A stretch of 64,000 nt of DNA from NCBI RefSeq assembly GCF_019649055.1, contig NW_026570298.1, positions 558,001 through 622,000 of the forward strand, read 5' to 3'. Position 1 is the stretch's first letter. Every line of letters starts with the position of its first letter. Below, in pieces: positions 1 through 11,893 of this stretch. The notes under the pieces are model-generated. The model saw only the letters and a program-made list of their open reading frames with translations, ran no database searches and had not been told where the DNA came from. The position numbers were made by a program, and so were the translations under genes. The DNA comes from Paramacrobiotus metropolitanus. Lineage: Eukaryota; Tardigrada; Eutardigrada; Parachela; Macrobiotidae.

Positions 1-584
1 ATGCGAAATTTATCGGAGGCGTCATTCAGAAGCGCCTGGGCGCCGGGAAACGCCACCAGGAACTTGGAACATAACGGACCGCGCCTGGATTGATGAAGTA
101 ACGGGGAATCAGCGGGCGGCAGCTGTTTGCTAATTTGGCAGTTCTGCACCAGCGCCAGGCGAACGCTGCCTCTCTTACCATTGACTGCGGTTGCATGGGT
201 TTGGACGTACAGCACTTCCGACATCTTCTCACATCCACGCAATCTGTCCACCACCGTGACCGGTCGAAACTGAAAGGGTCCGTCATCTTCGTCACGAAGT
301 GCCGCATAGATTCGCATACCGATCGAATGCGATGATGTCAACCGGTTGTCGTCCCAGTAGAACTGTAGCGGCCAGACGCATCCCATGTGCACCCAGCGGT
401 CAGTGACGTTTTTGGCGTCAAAGTGGATGAAGGCCTGGTCGCCGTCCATATCCTGGAGGTATCCCAACCACCAGCTATTGTCAGCATTGTGAACAGCCAC
501 GGTGTTCCGGTAACTGATCTGGTTGGCATCAGCCAAGATCGGCTGAAATTGTGGCATCACTAAGGGCAAACGCTCCATAGTCAT
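1..584 (-). CDS. F-box-family paralog A, N-terminal exon, cut by the window edge
   Basis: Reading backward from ATG at 584, the frame stays open to base 1 (194 codons), so the gene continues outside the window. The protein aligns along its length with the first exons of the two other family members here (35205-36075 and 61178-61994). Shared stretches are a Tyr/Cys-x-Asn-Thr-Val strand, a 'W-x-L-G-(Y/F)-(L/I)-Q-D-x-D-G-D-Q-A-F-I-H-F' core at about residues 38-56, 'R-W-V-H-M-G' and 'A-L-R-D-E-D-(D/N)-G-P-F'. This N-terminal module resembles a small Tudor/agenet-like beta fold by eye, but I cannot assign it. The F-box exon expected downstream lies outside the window, so the F-box label rests on the paralogs. 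A possible 3' splice site (TTTCTTAG) sits just upstream of the start, so a 5' UTR intron or extra upstream coding exon is possible. Confidence 0.72.
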   Translation of the reverse strand, partial: MTMERLPLVMPQFQPILADANQISYRNTVAVHNADNSWWLGYLQDMDGDQAFIHFDAKNVTDRWVHMGCVWPLQFYWDDNRLTSSHSIGMRIYAALRDEDDGPFQFRPVTVVDRLRGCEKMSEVLYVQTHATAVNGKRGSVRLALVQNCQISKQLPPADSPLLHQSRRGPLCSKFLVAFPGAQALLNDASDKFR

Positions 585-3500
585 ACCGATACACCTAAGA
601 AACAAAATGCAATGCATAATATTATGGACTGCGTTCCAATAAGTTCCGATTCGGATTATGTCGGCCAGACCAGCATTGTCGAAATTTTGTATTTAATTAT
701 GGGGAAGGTTCCCGACGCCAATTTTTATTAATTTTTCAATGTTAACCATACCCCAAAAAATCTCGGTACAGTGTACAGTACACCACCACGGGAAACACAC
801 TCAGCAGTGAAGACTACGGACTATTTGAAAATTTTTTTGTAAAAGGTTATTATAGGTGCGCCATACCACATTGTCTGCTGGTTATTGCTTTTGGCTGGGG
901 CATGGTTGGTAAATGCCAAATATCAACATATCTGTATGTAAAAATAAATATTGAGGACTTAAAATAATAAGATAAGTAAAATTTATAAAAGAAAATAAAA
1001 GCCGTAAAATATGTTTTAGGTTTCGAATTCGTCATGTAAATACTTTAGTGCAGTGGCAGATTGGCAGTCGTTCCACTTCTCAGGAACGTGGCGCTCAGTG
1101 CACACCAGCTGTAGCTTTAATTTAAGTTTCGAATTTCCGGACAAGCTTGTAGTCTTTACTGGTAGGCAGTTAGGCAACTCAAGTAACGATACCAAATGGC
1201 AAACTGTAAAAACGGACCACTCATATAAAGTTTTAGCCGAGCCAGTTTAAGTTGTCGTAGTTAATTCAGTATTCATGTATTTTAGAAATCGTTTATATAA
1301 TATAGGTACGCATCGTTTAGTTCATATATACGCCGCCGGTTGATAACGGATGCAGCGCAGCCAGAGGTCAGCCGGACATAGCGAGTGGCCAACTCCGCGC
1401 CCTGCAGTAAGCAGATTCCAATGCTTGGAATCTTTTGCGTAAAGCGATTTTATGCATATGAAGGCTCAATAAAAACCTTATCAGGGCTTTAATTAGTAAC
1501 GTCGTCCGTAAATCCTTTTAAACTATCGAGGGGTCAGGTCGCTGTTGAACCATGTATTCCTAGAACATTTCTGTTCATGAGCCGGTTAATGTTATAGTCG
1601 GAAAATACAAATTAAACTCTTACAGATAAAGGTTAAAACAATGGTATACCAAAATCAAATAATGACAATTTAATTAAGCCTTTACTCAACAGGTTTAATT
1701 TGTATCACCCGATCATGTACCGATATTCAGTTCGGTTATTAGTTATTAATTTACAATCTGAGAATAATGGAATATTATTATCTTTATCTATTTATACAAT
1801 TTACCGTTTAAAACGCATTTATTGCGTCCTTTTTTGGACTTCGTCAAAGCGTGGTCAGTTTTAGTCAAGCTTGTTCTAAAAAAATTTCATATTTTCCACA
1901 GGTTTGCCCCCTGATTTTTGTTTGTTTTAATGGCCATTGGTCATAAGATAACTCCACCAAGTCTTAAGTATAGGAAACGTAAAGAGCACTCGAAAAAGGG
2001 AGTACTGCTCAGTAATATATATACTGTACAGCACTTAACATTACGATTGTAACCACGGACAATATTGCGGATACATACATAGAAACCTACCTGCTTCCTA
2101 TGCACAATATTACAGCACATTAGACAAAATTACCGTAGATAACAATTATTATGCAAGCAGTAAGTTACTTATGAGTTTTAATCATCTGTACAAAAACAGT
2201 TCTTTGAATGGAATTCTCTTTAATCACCCTAGGAATTTTAAAAATTAATAGACTTCTTCAGTACGAACGTGCCGAGCGCGAATGCGCGAGGCCACCCTGT
2301 AGAAATAAATGGTTCAGTGCTCAGTAGTCAGGAGCGAGGCGCTGCCCTGAATTTAGATGAAGTACGAAGGAAAGAATTTCTCAAACATTCAAAAGTTTAA
2401 ATTTAAGACTGAAGCAGAAAAAAACAGATAAAACGAATCATCGTCACGAATGCAGAATTTCTCAAAACTCAGGGAGCTTAAACAGCGCTCACACTGTAAA
2501 CTGCAAAATGCGAAGCAGGAGGGTACGTTTAAAAAAATTCTTATGTCATTCATTCGCTCTTCGGTTCTTGCATGTTCTTGCATTCTCGCCTTTTAGTTTT
2601 TTCTCTGGAAAGCTTAAAATTTTACAAAGGTTCCTTCTTTTGCGAAAATTTTTACGTACTTAGTCTTACTTACAATTGACTGTAGTGAAATTGATGGCAA
2701 TGAGCAATCCAAGTAAACTTATATTATGAGAATAAGTCTACACTGATCGTGATAGGTAGTCACTGTCAGGCGGACGGATGAGTACGTAAAATTTATACTC
2801 TTATGAACTTTTCAGTTTGCAGTTTTAGGTTTTTTGGTTACAATTACAAGCACCCAAGTGTCAAAACGCAAAACTGGAACTGTCTGTAGTAAATGTAGAC
2901 TTCTAGAAAAACAGAGGGCTGTGTATTTACTACCACTGTACTACAGTACTACTGTATACTGCACTGTAAACAATATAAAGCAACTGCAAAGTACGGCTGT
3001 GCATAGAGGCTAGGTACAGCCAGAGTGCCAGACTGAGCCAGTACCACAGAGACTGGTAATACATAGAGAGGACACGCAATACTTTGCAAGTGATCCAGTT
3101 TTCCGTACAGAGTAAGACCCCCTGTCGTTAGCCTACCACCCACGAATGGCGGTTGTATCTCAAAATGTGGTCGAACACAGCCAATTCATACAGCGAAACA
3201 GGGCTGTGCGGATTGGCAGCATTTGAGTAACCAACCACAATTGCGCATCGACGAAATTGTAGCCAATCCGCATAGCCAAAATGTGGCACTTTTGCCAATG
3301 ATCTTCGTGTTCGAAACAGGGGTCTTACCCTGAACGGCACAGCGGAACGCTGCATTGCATGTGATTCGATTGACATGGCCTCTCTATATATTACCAGTCT
3401 CTGTGCCAGTACCGTACAGGCAGCCATGAAGCGATATTCCGAACGGAAGTAACGGTACCCAGAGTACAGGGGAAGACTCACCATGCGACATTGAACACAG

Positions 3501-3799
3501 TACCCCTTCCTAGTTCCTTCAAATTTATTTCCCAAGCATTGTTGTGCTGCCCAAGCATTTTGCACTGTTTCCGTATTCTGGATTAAAATATCACTTGCTG
3601 CTCCGCAGGTTCCGCCTTCGTTGGATGTTACAATAAATTTGGTACTCGTACTCGTCAAAGCGGCTAATCATCAAATATTTATGGTTAGCCGATCGTAGCA
3701 GCGCATTCCTCGTACACCGCAGTGTTAAACTGTTGACTACCGTCTTCCGTTTCCGGACTACTCCCAGAATTTCCCTGTCACGTCTGCCAATTTTCGGCG

Positions 3800-4745
3800 G
3801 GCAAAGCAAAACACAAGGCTGACGCAGTAAAAATTATTGAACATTTTTCTTTGTTTTGAGTGACGATAATCGGCGTCCTACGATCGGGAAAAAATTTAAA
3901 TTGATATTTCTGCGTAATGCCTGATATTAGTGGGAGCGGAAGTTGTGCGTAACATTTCACCAAGTCTTGCAACAATTTTAACGAGGAACGGCTCGCTTCC
4001 GCCGTTTTGTAATCTCTGACACTTGTTACGGTTTAAATACACTGCAACCGAACTGCAACGCAGCCGACAAGCTCCCGGTTAGTGACCGTCATTCAAATTA
4101 AGGAATATGTAATTATTTGTTCTGTTATTTGAATGACGCTTATCGGCGCGTAACGATAAGAGAAAAACTTCATATTTTACTAATTTTTTAATTAATTTTG
4201 GGATTATATAATTTAAATTGTTGAATGATTTTAAGAATTATTTAATTTTTTTTTGGAATTTTATTTCGTGATCTTTTTGTTGAATTTATTTTACTGTTTT
4301 TCCTGGATGTGTGTTACGCAACGGCTGACGCACAAAAAAATTAAAACATTTTTAAAAAATGTTTTAGTTGAATGACGATTGTCGTGCGCTAAAACCGTGA
4401 AAAAATTCTGAATTTTGGGTTATTTCTTCGCAGTGTTATTTTATTAAAGTGTGTTTTACTGATGGCTATTATGCAATGGCGATACGGGAAAAAAATATGC
4501 AAAAAACTATTCTCTTATTAAATGACAATAATTATTATTTTTTGGGCATATTATCGCGAAAACTGTATTTTCTTCGTATCAATGTCTGGCATTAGTCAGA
4601 CCGGAAGGTATGCGTAACAAGAATAACTCGCCAGTTATCGCAACACTTCAACGAGGAGCGGCTCACTTTCCGCCGCGTTCTAATGGCAACCACTTGCAGC
4701 AATGCTAGAGAAATGCAGCGCAGCCAGTAAACTCCCGGTTAATCA
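3800..4745. repeat. Degenerate direct repeat, two long units plus shorter echoes
   Basis: Two blocks of about 300 bp (around 3800-4090 and 4480-4745) share order and wording: a 'GCGTAACA' segment, then 'AACGAGGA(A/G)CGGCTC', then 'TTCCGCCG', then 'CGCAGCC' and 'CTCCCGGTTA'. A motif close to 'TGACGATAATCGGCG' recurs at about 3860, 4131 and 4370. The copies are diverged, which suggests an old tandem duplication or a decayed mobile element. Confidence 0.55.
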
Positions 4746-4902
4746 CCGCAAACGTTCGCTGAACTCGGCTCGGAACCGACCCAGACTCGGCACAGCGACA
4801 CAGTAAAGTTGAACTTGAGTCTTGAAAAGCGGTTGGTGCGCAATCCAGCCAGCTGCCAGACACACCGCTCGAGTCACGGTGACTGGCCGTGACTCGACCA
4901 CT

Positions 4903-4950
4903 CATTCGGCCTAATCCGCGTGGTGGCATTCGGCCTAATCCGCGTGGTGG
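4903..4950. repeat. 24-bp tandem duplication
   Basis: Two adjacent perfect copies of a 24-bp unit beginning CATTCGGCCTAATCCG lie at 4903-4926 and 4927-4950. The unit sits in a locally GC-rich patch upstream of the 14-3-3/ADSL locus. Confidence 0.85.
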
Positions 4951-5332
4951 CACGCACGGCACGCAGCACGGCAGCAGACTGAGACTGAGACTGCAACATG
5001 CGATGATCAGCGCAGTTTTCTAGTCGATCCAGGGAGAAACGGTCTATTTCCTAGTTTCCTTGTATCTCGTCGGGATTTTGTCTTAATTATCCCATTTATT
5101 AGCCCTGATATTCCCTTTAATCTTGTAAGCCGTAAGATTGTTCCCGTCCCGCAGCAGCAGGAACTAAATCCACCGTTTGCTTGTAGAGAGCTTGAGCGTC
5201 GTTCAGTCGAAGACCTTGACACGAGTTTCCCGCATCTCATTCATTTTTTAAATCTCTTTTCGGTGTGTAGCCATTCCCAACCGTCCACCATTTGATACAG
5301 AAATATTCTCCGATCATTCCTGTCATTAAATA

Positions 5333-6718
5333 ATGATGAATTGTCCCGTAGGTGTGCAGGGAGTGATTCGCCCTGTGATTCCAGTGGATCGGGTTCTTCC
5401 TCGTTCCCCGCTGAAACAACCGACGATCTGCACAATGCAGCATATCCAGATGTCAGAAGATGATGAGCTTGATGAATCCCGATTTTCTCCGCTCCTGAAA
5501 CCGGCGTCTCCTATAAATTTCCCTATTCCAGGGTAAGAAAACGTGAATTGAACTGTTGAAGGTTTTTCATTTTTTTAACGTTTTAATTTTTAAAATAAAA
5601 ATTAAAATAAATCTGGGGACGTGCGCCGCTTCCGACTAGTACTATATGACCGAAGCGAAGCCAGAAATGACTGCACCGGTGGAAAATACATCAGTAACTA
5701 AATTAATTTTAAATTACCGTTTTAATTCAGAATTACCGATTACGTAACGTTATCCGTTTTACGTTTATTCGTCATTTATTATTTTTGATAATTTTCATTT
5801 TATTATCAAGAGATATTAGTGCGTGACCAACGCGACAGAAATTCCTGTTTTCTTGAAAGTTAAAATAAAGGACCTAAATAAAGGAGTGAGCTTAGGTCAA
5901 TAAAATTTTAAATTACCTATTTAAAGATAGCAGGAAGATTTACGGCATTTTGTAGCGAAATGAAAGGGAGTTGATTATAATGCACGCTGCGATTTTTGCA
6001 TGCAGATCTCCGGATCCCCGGCTGGTAGTAATGTCTTCGTTATTGGAGGACGCGCGTTTTTTTGGTGAGAATAGTCTGTACTTTAAAATGTCGGCCAAAA
6101 TGGACGAGGTCCTGGAAATCGGGGTGGACCTGCAGTCCAGGGGACGATTTCTCATGAATGTGGCCTACAAGCAAGCTGTTTACGCACTGCGTTGTTCCTG
6201 GAGAGTTCTGAGCGCCATTGAAGCTGCTTTGGAAGGAGACCTAGCTAAACAGCAGATGGTCACGGAATACCGCGAGAAAGTGGAAAAGCGTTTAAATGAT
6301 TTTTGCCGTAAGGTGCTGACGTCCCTTGACAAACACCTGGACAGTGTCCCTGATACCGAAAGTATTTTCTACTTGGAATTAAAAGGGGACTTCTACCGTT
6401 ATCTGGCAGAGGTGGCCATCGGCGATAATCGCAATGTTCTGCTGGAAAACTGCCGTAAATCATACGACGAAGCCTGGACGCAGACGAAAGGCGCGGCGTG
6501 CGGGCTGGCGCCTGATCATCCCGTTGTGCTCGGTGCGGCCGCAAATTTAGCGCTTTGTCAGATCGTTTTGAATCGTCCCGAAGTATCGCATGTGGTGGCT
6601 TCGGAGGCCAGGAAGAAGGCGCTCGATTATAGTGTCCTCAGCAATGTGGATTTTGAGGAGGACGCCAGCCTCGTTGACCAATTTCTGCGGATATTAAAAG
6701 AGATCACGCCAGTCAGAG
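5333..6718 (+). CDS. 14-3-3-like module, exons 1-2, spliced in frame to adenylosuccinate lyase
   Basis: Exon 1 (5333-5532) encodes an acidic N-terminus (M-S-E-D-D-E-L-D-E near residue 40) and ends at a strong donor (GG|GTAAGA). Exon 2 (6006-6718) begins after TTTTTGCATGCAG and keeps the frame. Exon 2 is a whole 14-3-3 fold, about residues 68-300: the helix motif 'NVAYKQAVYALRCSWR' and 'YLELKGDFYRYLAEVA' are clear. The phosphopeptide-binding residues known from 14-3-3 zeta are kept as K122, R129, R198, Y199 and N247, so phosphoserine/threonine client binding is plausible. R55 of zeta is Leu here, and the C-terminal tryptophan region is replaced. Exon 2 ends AGAG|GTCAGT, an excellent donor placed just before an in-frame TGA. 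Skipping that stop joins the frame to the next exon. If the intron is retained, a free 14-3-3 protein of about 306 aa would result. Confidence 0.8.
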
Positions 6719-6983
6719 GTCAGTGATGCATTGTGTTAGAGTATTGACGTAAAATCTTCCGCTTTTTCTTTCCACCATTTTCGATCAATTTTTCTCTATT
6801 TTTGCGGTGTACTGGAAAAACTCAAAGTCAGATTCTAGTGTAGAATTTTGGAAATGGAACCAGTGTGTTATTAAATATGTTTTTTTTATTGTTATTTATT
6901 ATGTTGTTATTTATTTAGTTGTCTTTCATCAACATCCTATTTATTTATTGTGTTGGTACTTATTATTATGTTATTTATTACAG

Positions 6984-9900
6984 CGAACGCAGTTGTGCCA
7001 ATTCCGGAAGCTCCTGTTGCTGTCCCTGCGAATCTTCCGGCGACGAACAAAGTGGAGAGCCCTCCAGTATCCATCATGGCCACGAACGAGAAGGACCGCG
7101 AGAAGTCCCGCTACCAGACGCCGTTGACGCAGCGCTATGCCAGCGAGGAGATGTGCTACAACTTCAGCGAGCGCAAACGCATCATCACCTGGAGGAAACT
7201 CTGGGTCTGGCTGGCCAAATCGCAACAGGTGCCGTACAAATGCTGCCAGTGAGCTTTTTTAACTTTTTTCTGTGGTACCGTATGCCCGTTGATTTATCAC
7301 AGCATTTTACATACACTGTTTTAATTTTTAATCTCTGATTTTTTTTCATTTTTATTGTGATCAAATTTGCAACAATTTATCATTAGAATTGACGATACGT
7401 ATAGCAATAGAACAACGTAGTACAGTGGCTTGTGTTTATGTTATGGTATGTAATTAATACTGCCGAATATTTTTCCTAACAGACGTACGTTAAAATGTTT
7501 TAAAAAAACACATGGTTTCACCTGTTTCTCGGGGATCGTATAGAAACTGGGTTTGAATATTGCCGAAGACCAGATAGCGGAAATGGAGGCGAATGTGGAG
7601 CGTATTGACTGGGACTTCGCGTTGGCGGAGGAGAAGCGCGTGCGGCACGATGTGATGGCGCATGTGCGGGCTTTTGGAAAAGAGTGCAAGAAGGCCGAGG
7701 GCATTATCCATCTGGGCGCCACTTCCTGCTACGTGACGGACAATACCGTACGCTTCTAACCATAACAATCAACACTTCGCCCATCATTTCCGCAATCAAT
7801 TTGCACTGATTTTACCGGTGTTTTTATTTTGCCAGGATCTTATTTGTATACGCGATGGACTGCAAATACTCTTGCCCAAGGTAAATTATTTTTCCATTAT
7901 CCATTAAAAATATTCAGATTGTTGATGGAAATTACGTGCATTTGGTGAAGTATTTCTTGTATTTAGCTGGCACGGTGCATTGATCGTCTGAGCAAATTTG
8001 CGGATGATTACAAAGCGTTGCCGACTCTGGGATACACACATCTGCAGTAAGTTATACGTTTTTTCTTAGCTATTTTTAAACTATTAAAGCATGGCACGAA
8101 AAGTCTTGCAATTTTTGCGATTTTGAATAAATATTTTTAAGTACAGTTTTCCGTGGTAAATTTCAAAACGCTAAATTAAAAACTTGATATGGTGATTTTG
8201 TATTCATCAAGCATGTGTAGAAGCGATTTATGTAAATTAAATCACTAAATTCTGAATAAAGCGAAATTATTTTTATTTTCGGTGAATGAAATTCATAATA
8301 ATTCATTTGTTTGTAACCTCACTGTGGATGCATGGAAGCGTCGTAAATTAATTTGAAAATTAAAATAAAGCAAATTTTTGAAATTTCTCCTTGAAATGAA
8401 TGAAAGTGAAAATAGTATACGTTTACTTATTTTTAGTTCTGAATATATGAACGCGTAACCAATCAAATTAAATAAAATTAAATCAATTACTGATTGTGAA
8501 CAGTATACACAGTTGTCGGTAAAGTTATGGATGTGAACGTAGTGTAAGGGCAGTTCAATGTTGACGAACTATTTCCATTCATGAAAGGATTTCCTTGTGT
8601 CATGTTTTTGATAAAATAATAATAAAAGTCAGTGTGTTTCTAATTTCGCTTGGAATTCAGAAAAATCATTTTGCTTACTCGTATATTTAGCCTCGCCGGG
8701 ATTGTGTGGAAGCTTGACAAATTAAATCAATAGAAAAATAGAAAAACTTATTTAGTTTTCAGCTTGCTTGTGAAATGAATAAAAATATTTCTGATGCATT
8801 TAGTTGTAATCTGACTAGGGATGTATGGGAGCGCAAAACCTGTATTAATTCATAAAATTAAATAAAATACTAATTAACCGAGCTGTTGAAGGGTCGTTCA
8901 TGTCTTGGGTCTTGACACTGAATGTTACAGAATCCTATCGTCCGAATTTGATGTAATATTTCTTGAATACGAAGGAGGTTTTCGTACATGTTCCGCTGTT
9001 TACGGTAGTCACAAGCTTTTTTTGCTGCGGTTGTAGACCAGCGCAGTTGACGACGGTGGGGAAGCGAGCGGCGCTGTGGACGGGCGATCTGGTGATGGAT
9101 CTGCATAATTTCGAACGGATCAAGTCCGATCTGCGCTTCCGCGGCGTCAAAGGCAGCACCGGGACGCAGGCCAGCTTCGTGCAGCTGTTCGGCAACGCCG
9201 ACAAGGCCCACATGCTGGATGTCCTCGTCTGCGATTATGCCGGCTTCAAAAAGTAACCGCACACTGAATTTCGCATTTTATTGTGAATTTTAAAAAAGCT
9301 TTTCTTGCTCGGTGTGGCGCACAGGGCGACGGACGTGCCGTAATTTTTTGGGATAATTTGTTTTAGGTGTTTTATCATTTGCGGGCAGACATACACGCGT
9401 AAACAGGATTTGGAGGTGCTGTCGGTGTTGGCTGGACTGGGAGCGACCGTCCATAAGGTACAGTAGCGTTGATTGAACGCTTGAGATGGTGATTAAATGT
9501 TTTTGAATTTCTTCGTAATAAAGTTTTGAAGTTATGATACGTTGATAAAAAATTAAAAATGTAAGTCAATTCGATAACAATGTGCAAAGCAGTTGCGAAA
9601 AAATCTAAATCACCATCGATGCTGATACATTTATTGGATTTTATTTCATAGTTTTGTAAGAAAAAAAATTTAAATCAGTTAATTGAAGACCAGGGGTAAG
9701 AAATTGTTTATCGCCGTATGTATGAATATCTTATATGCATTTTAGTGCCGGTGTTACATACGTAACTATTATAAATTGTATTATTTATCCGTCTGCTGGC
9801 CAGTTTCAGTAAATAATTAGCCTTGTTTTAGTTAAATAATTAAGTTGGATATTAAGTGGATTTTTTAAAGGGAGAGAACATAAATAAGTTTGTGTAATGG

Positions 9901-11893
9901 TGTGTAGATCTGCACGGACATCCGTCCGCCGGCCAGCTTCCAGAAACAGTTGGCCGTTTCCTTTTAATTAAATGGAATATTGAGTCGATTTCTTGTAGGA
10001 AGAAAGTATAGATTATTTTGATTTTTAATCATTTATAGATCTGCACGGACATCCGGCTGCTGGTCATTTCAAGAAAATAATTAGCCGTTTTCTTTAGTTA
10101 GTTAAATTGGATAATAGGTGGATTTTTTGAAGGTAGAAAATATAAATTATTTTGTTGTGTAATGGTGTGTAGATCTGCACGGACATCCGGCTGCTGGCCA
10201 GTTTCAAGGAGCTGGAGGAGCCCTTCGAGGCGGAGCAGATCGGGTCGAGCGCGATGCCCTACAAGCGCAATCCGATGCGCAGCGAGCGCTGCTGCAGTCT
10301 GGCGCGCCACCTCATGACGCTCGTCAACGACGCGCTGCAGACGCACTCCGTGCAGTGGATGGAGCGCACGCTGGACGACAGCGCCAACCGGTAAGCGCTG
10401 TTGTCATCCTGAGGAATATCACACCGTATGTGTGCAGTTTTAACCACTTTCCCAATAATATAACACGCTGTTCAGTCGGAACGATTTTATTACATTTCGA
10501 ACGCGTAGAAAAACTTTTATGGCGCTGCTGAAAACCCAGTCTGTTTTTCGGTATTTTCATCACCGGTTAAATTGTACCAGACCCATTAATCTGTAAAACG
10601 TTCTATGGTTGTCTGGCCAGTTAAAAGTTCTACTGGTGTATCTGTAATTAGTTATAACCATTACAGGAATATGCGTTACTTAAATAGCTACTATAAGAAT
10701 GATTTTTTTCTGTATCATTCTAGTAAAAAATTATGATTTCATTATTTTAGTGTTGATCCGTAAATAAAATGGTTGAGTGTTGCTGTTTAATGAGTGATGT
10801 TAGTTTTGGCAGAGTTTATGCCTGATATTTCAGCTGCATGGAGTAAATAAGCAGAATAATATTTGTCCTTTTTTTTCACAGGCTTATTTGCATTCCGGAG
10901 GCGTTTCTGATCGCGGACGCGTTGCTGATCACGCTGCAGAACATCTGCGAAGGCCTGGTCGTTTATCCGAACGTGATCAGTCGGCGCATCGCCGCGGAAC
11001 TGCCCTTCATGGCCACGGAGAACATCATCATGGCCGTCGTGAAGGCCGGCGGGAATCGGCAGGAGTGCCACGAGAAACTGCGGGAATTATCGCAGCTGGC
11101 CGGGAACGTCGTCAAGCAGGAGGGCAAGGACAACGATTTGCTCCAGCGCATCCGCTCCGACGCCTACTTCGCCAACATCCACAACGAGCTCGACGAGCTC
11201 ATGAATCCCACGCTCTTCACCGGACGCGCCGATAAACAGGTACGGAGAACACAGGGCAATTACCGAAAAACGTATTAAAGAACAGTTAAAATAAATTGGA
11301 AATTTTATATTCATTAGTAATTTTCTCCGGAATTAATACACCATTATGCAGTGAAAAACAAATTACTTTTAATTTACTGTGTTCTAATTCTATGGTTCCC
11401 ATAAATGTGATATAACGACCAGTGTAGTGAATGTACAGTACCGAGGGCTTCACGCCACATGGCCACTGTTCTACGATACGATGGTGAAGATATTAGTGGA
11501 GTTGGCGTTCCAACGAAATCGGATAATTTTTGTCAGTAGTAATAATATTTAAATTTAAAATGCCGTTGTAATTTTACTAAAAACTAAAGAAAACGCGATC
11601 GAGTACAAGATCCCGTAATGACAGAAATAATCTAGTTAACCTATTTTAAGAATACTGGGAAGTGTCGTATGGGAGTTAACCTATTTTTCTACCGGCTTGA
11701 TAAAGAATTTTCGCGTTGAATATAAATAATAAAAAATATGGTAATAATTTGTAAACGTTTTGTATTACGCATAGTATGTATTTTAACGTGATATTTTCCT
11801 GCGCAGGTGGAGGAGTTTTTGGATGCGGAAGTCCGTCCCCGGCTGCTGAAGTACACGTCGGCACTGGCCGGCATCGCGACGGTGGACTTGTGA
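6984..11893 (+). CDS. ADSL: Adenylosuccinate lyase, exons 3-11 of the predicted fusion
   Basis: Nine exons: 6984-7228, 7544-7747, 7836-7880, 7967-8046, 9037-9252, 9367-9457, 10173-10390, 10882-11239 and 11807-11893, all with GT-AG borders and matching phases. From the internal ATG at 7076 the enzyme is 483 aa, against 484 in human. It should cleave SAICAR and adenylosuccinate to AICAR and AMP plus fumarate in cytosolic purine synthesis. Family landmarks are the N-terminal 'S-R-Y-A-S-(P/E)-E-M' type start, 'HLGATSCYV', '[14 protein letters not shown]', the signature loop '[15 protein letters not shown]' with its catalytic serine, and '[13 protein letters not shown]'. The nucleotides 6984-7075 before that ATG are open and encode a Pro/Ala/Val linker in frame with the 14-3-3 module, so this may be the C-terminal half of one protein. 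A separate start at 7076 (CATCATGG context) remains possible. Confidence 0.95.
9790..10205 (+). repeat. ~133-bp tandem duplication carrying copies of the next exon's 3' splice site
   Basis: The intron before the signature-loop exon contains partial copies of that exon's beginning. The unit 'AGATCTGCACGGACATCCG' appears at about 9906, 10038 and, as the true exon start, 10171-10173. A shorter fourth copy (CTGCTGGCCAGTTTCA) sits near 9793. The GGCC/GGTC landmark recurs at 9798, 9931, 10062 and 10196, a spacing of 131-134 bp. Between the landmarks each unit keeps 'TAATTAGCC' and 'TTGGATA' type sequence. Confidence 0.85.

Larger units (their letters stand above)
585..5332. other. 4.7-kb intergenic stretch, no gene recognised
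   Basis: AT-rich sequence between paralog A and the 14-3-3/ADSL locus. It contains an imperfect inverted repeat of about 28 bp (3038-3071 and 3379-3413), a degenerate direct repeat (3800-4745) and a 24-bp tandem duplication (4903-4950). Open frames such as 3658-3128 on the minus strand have no recognisable domain and overlap the inverted repeat, so I do not call them genes. The region must hold promoters for both flanking genes, but no TATA box or other motif stands out. Confidence 0.5.

Noticed and set aside
3128-3658. 176-codon minus-strand frame
   Set aside because: No recognised domain, overlaps an inverted repeat and begins with a low-complexity run; more likely part of a decayed element.
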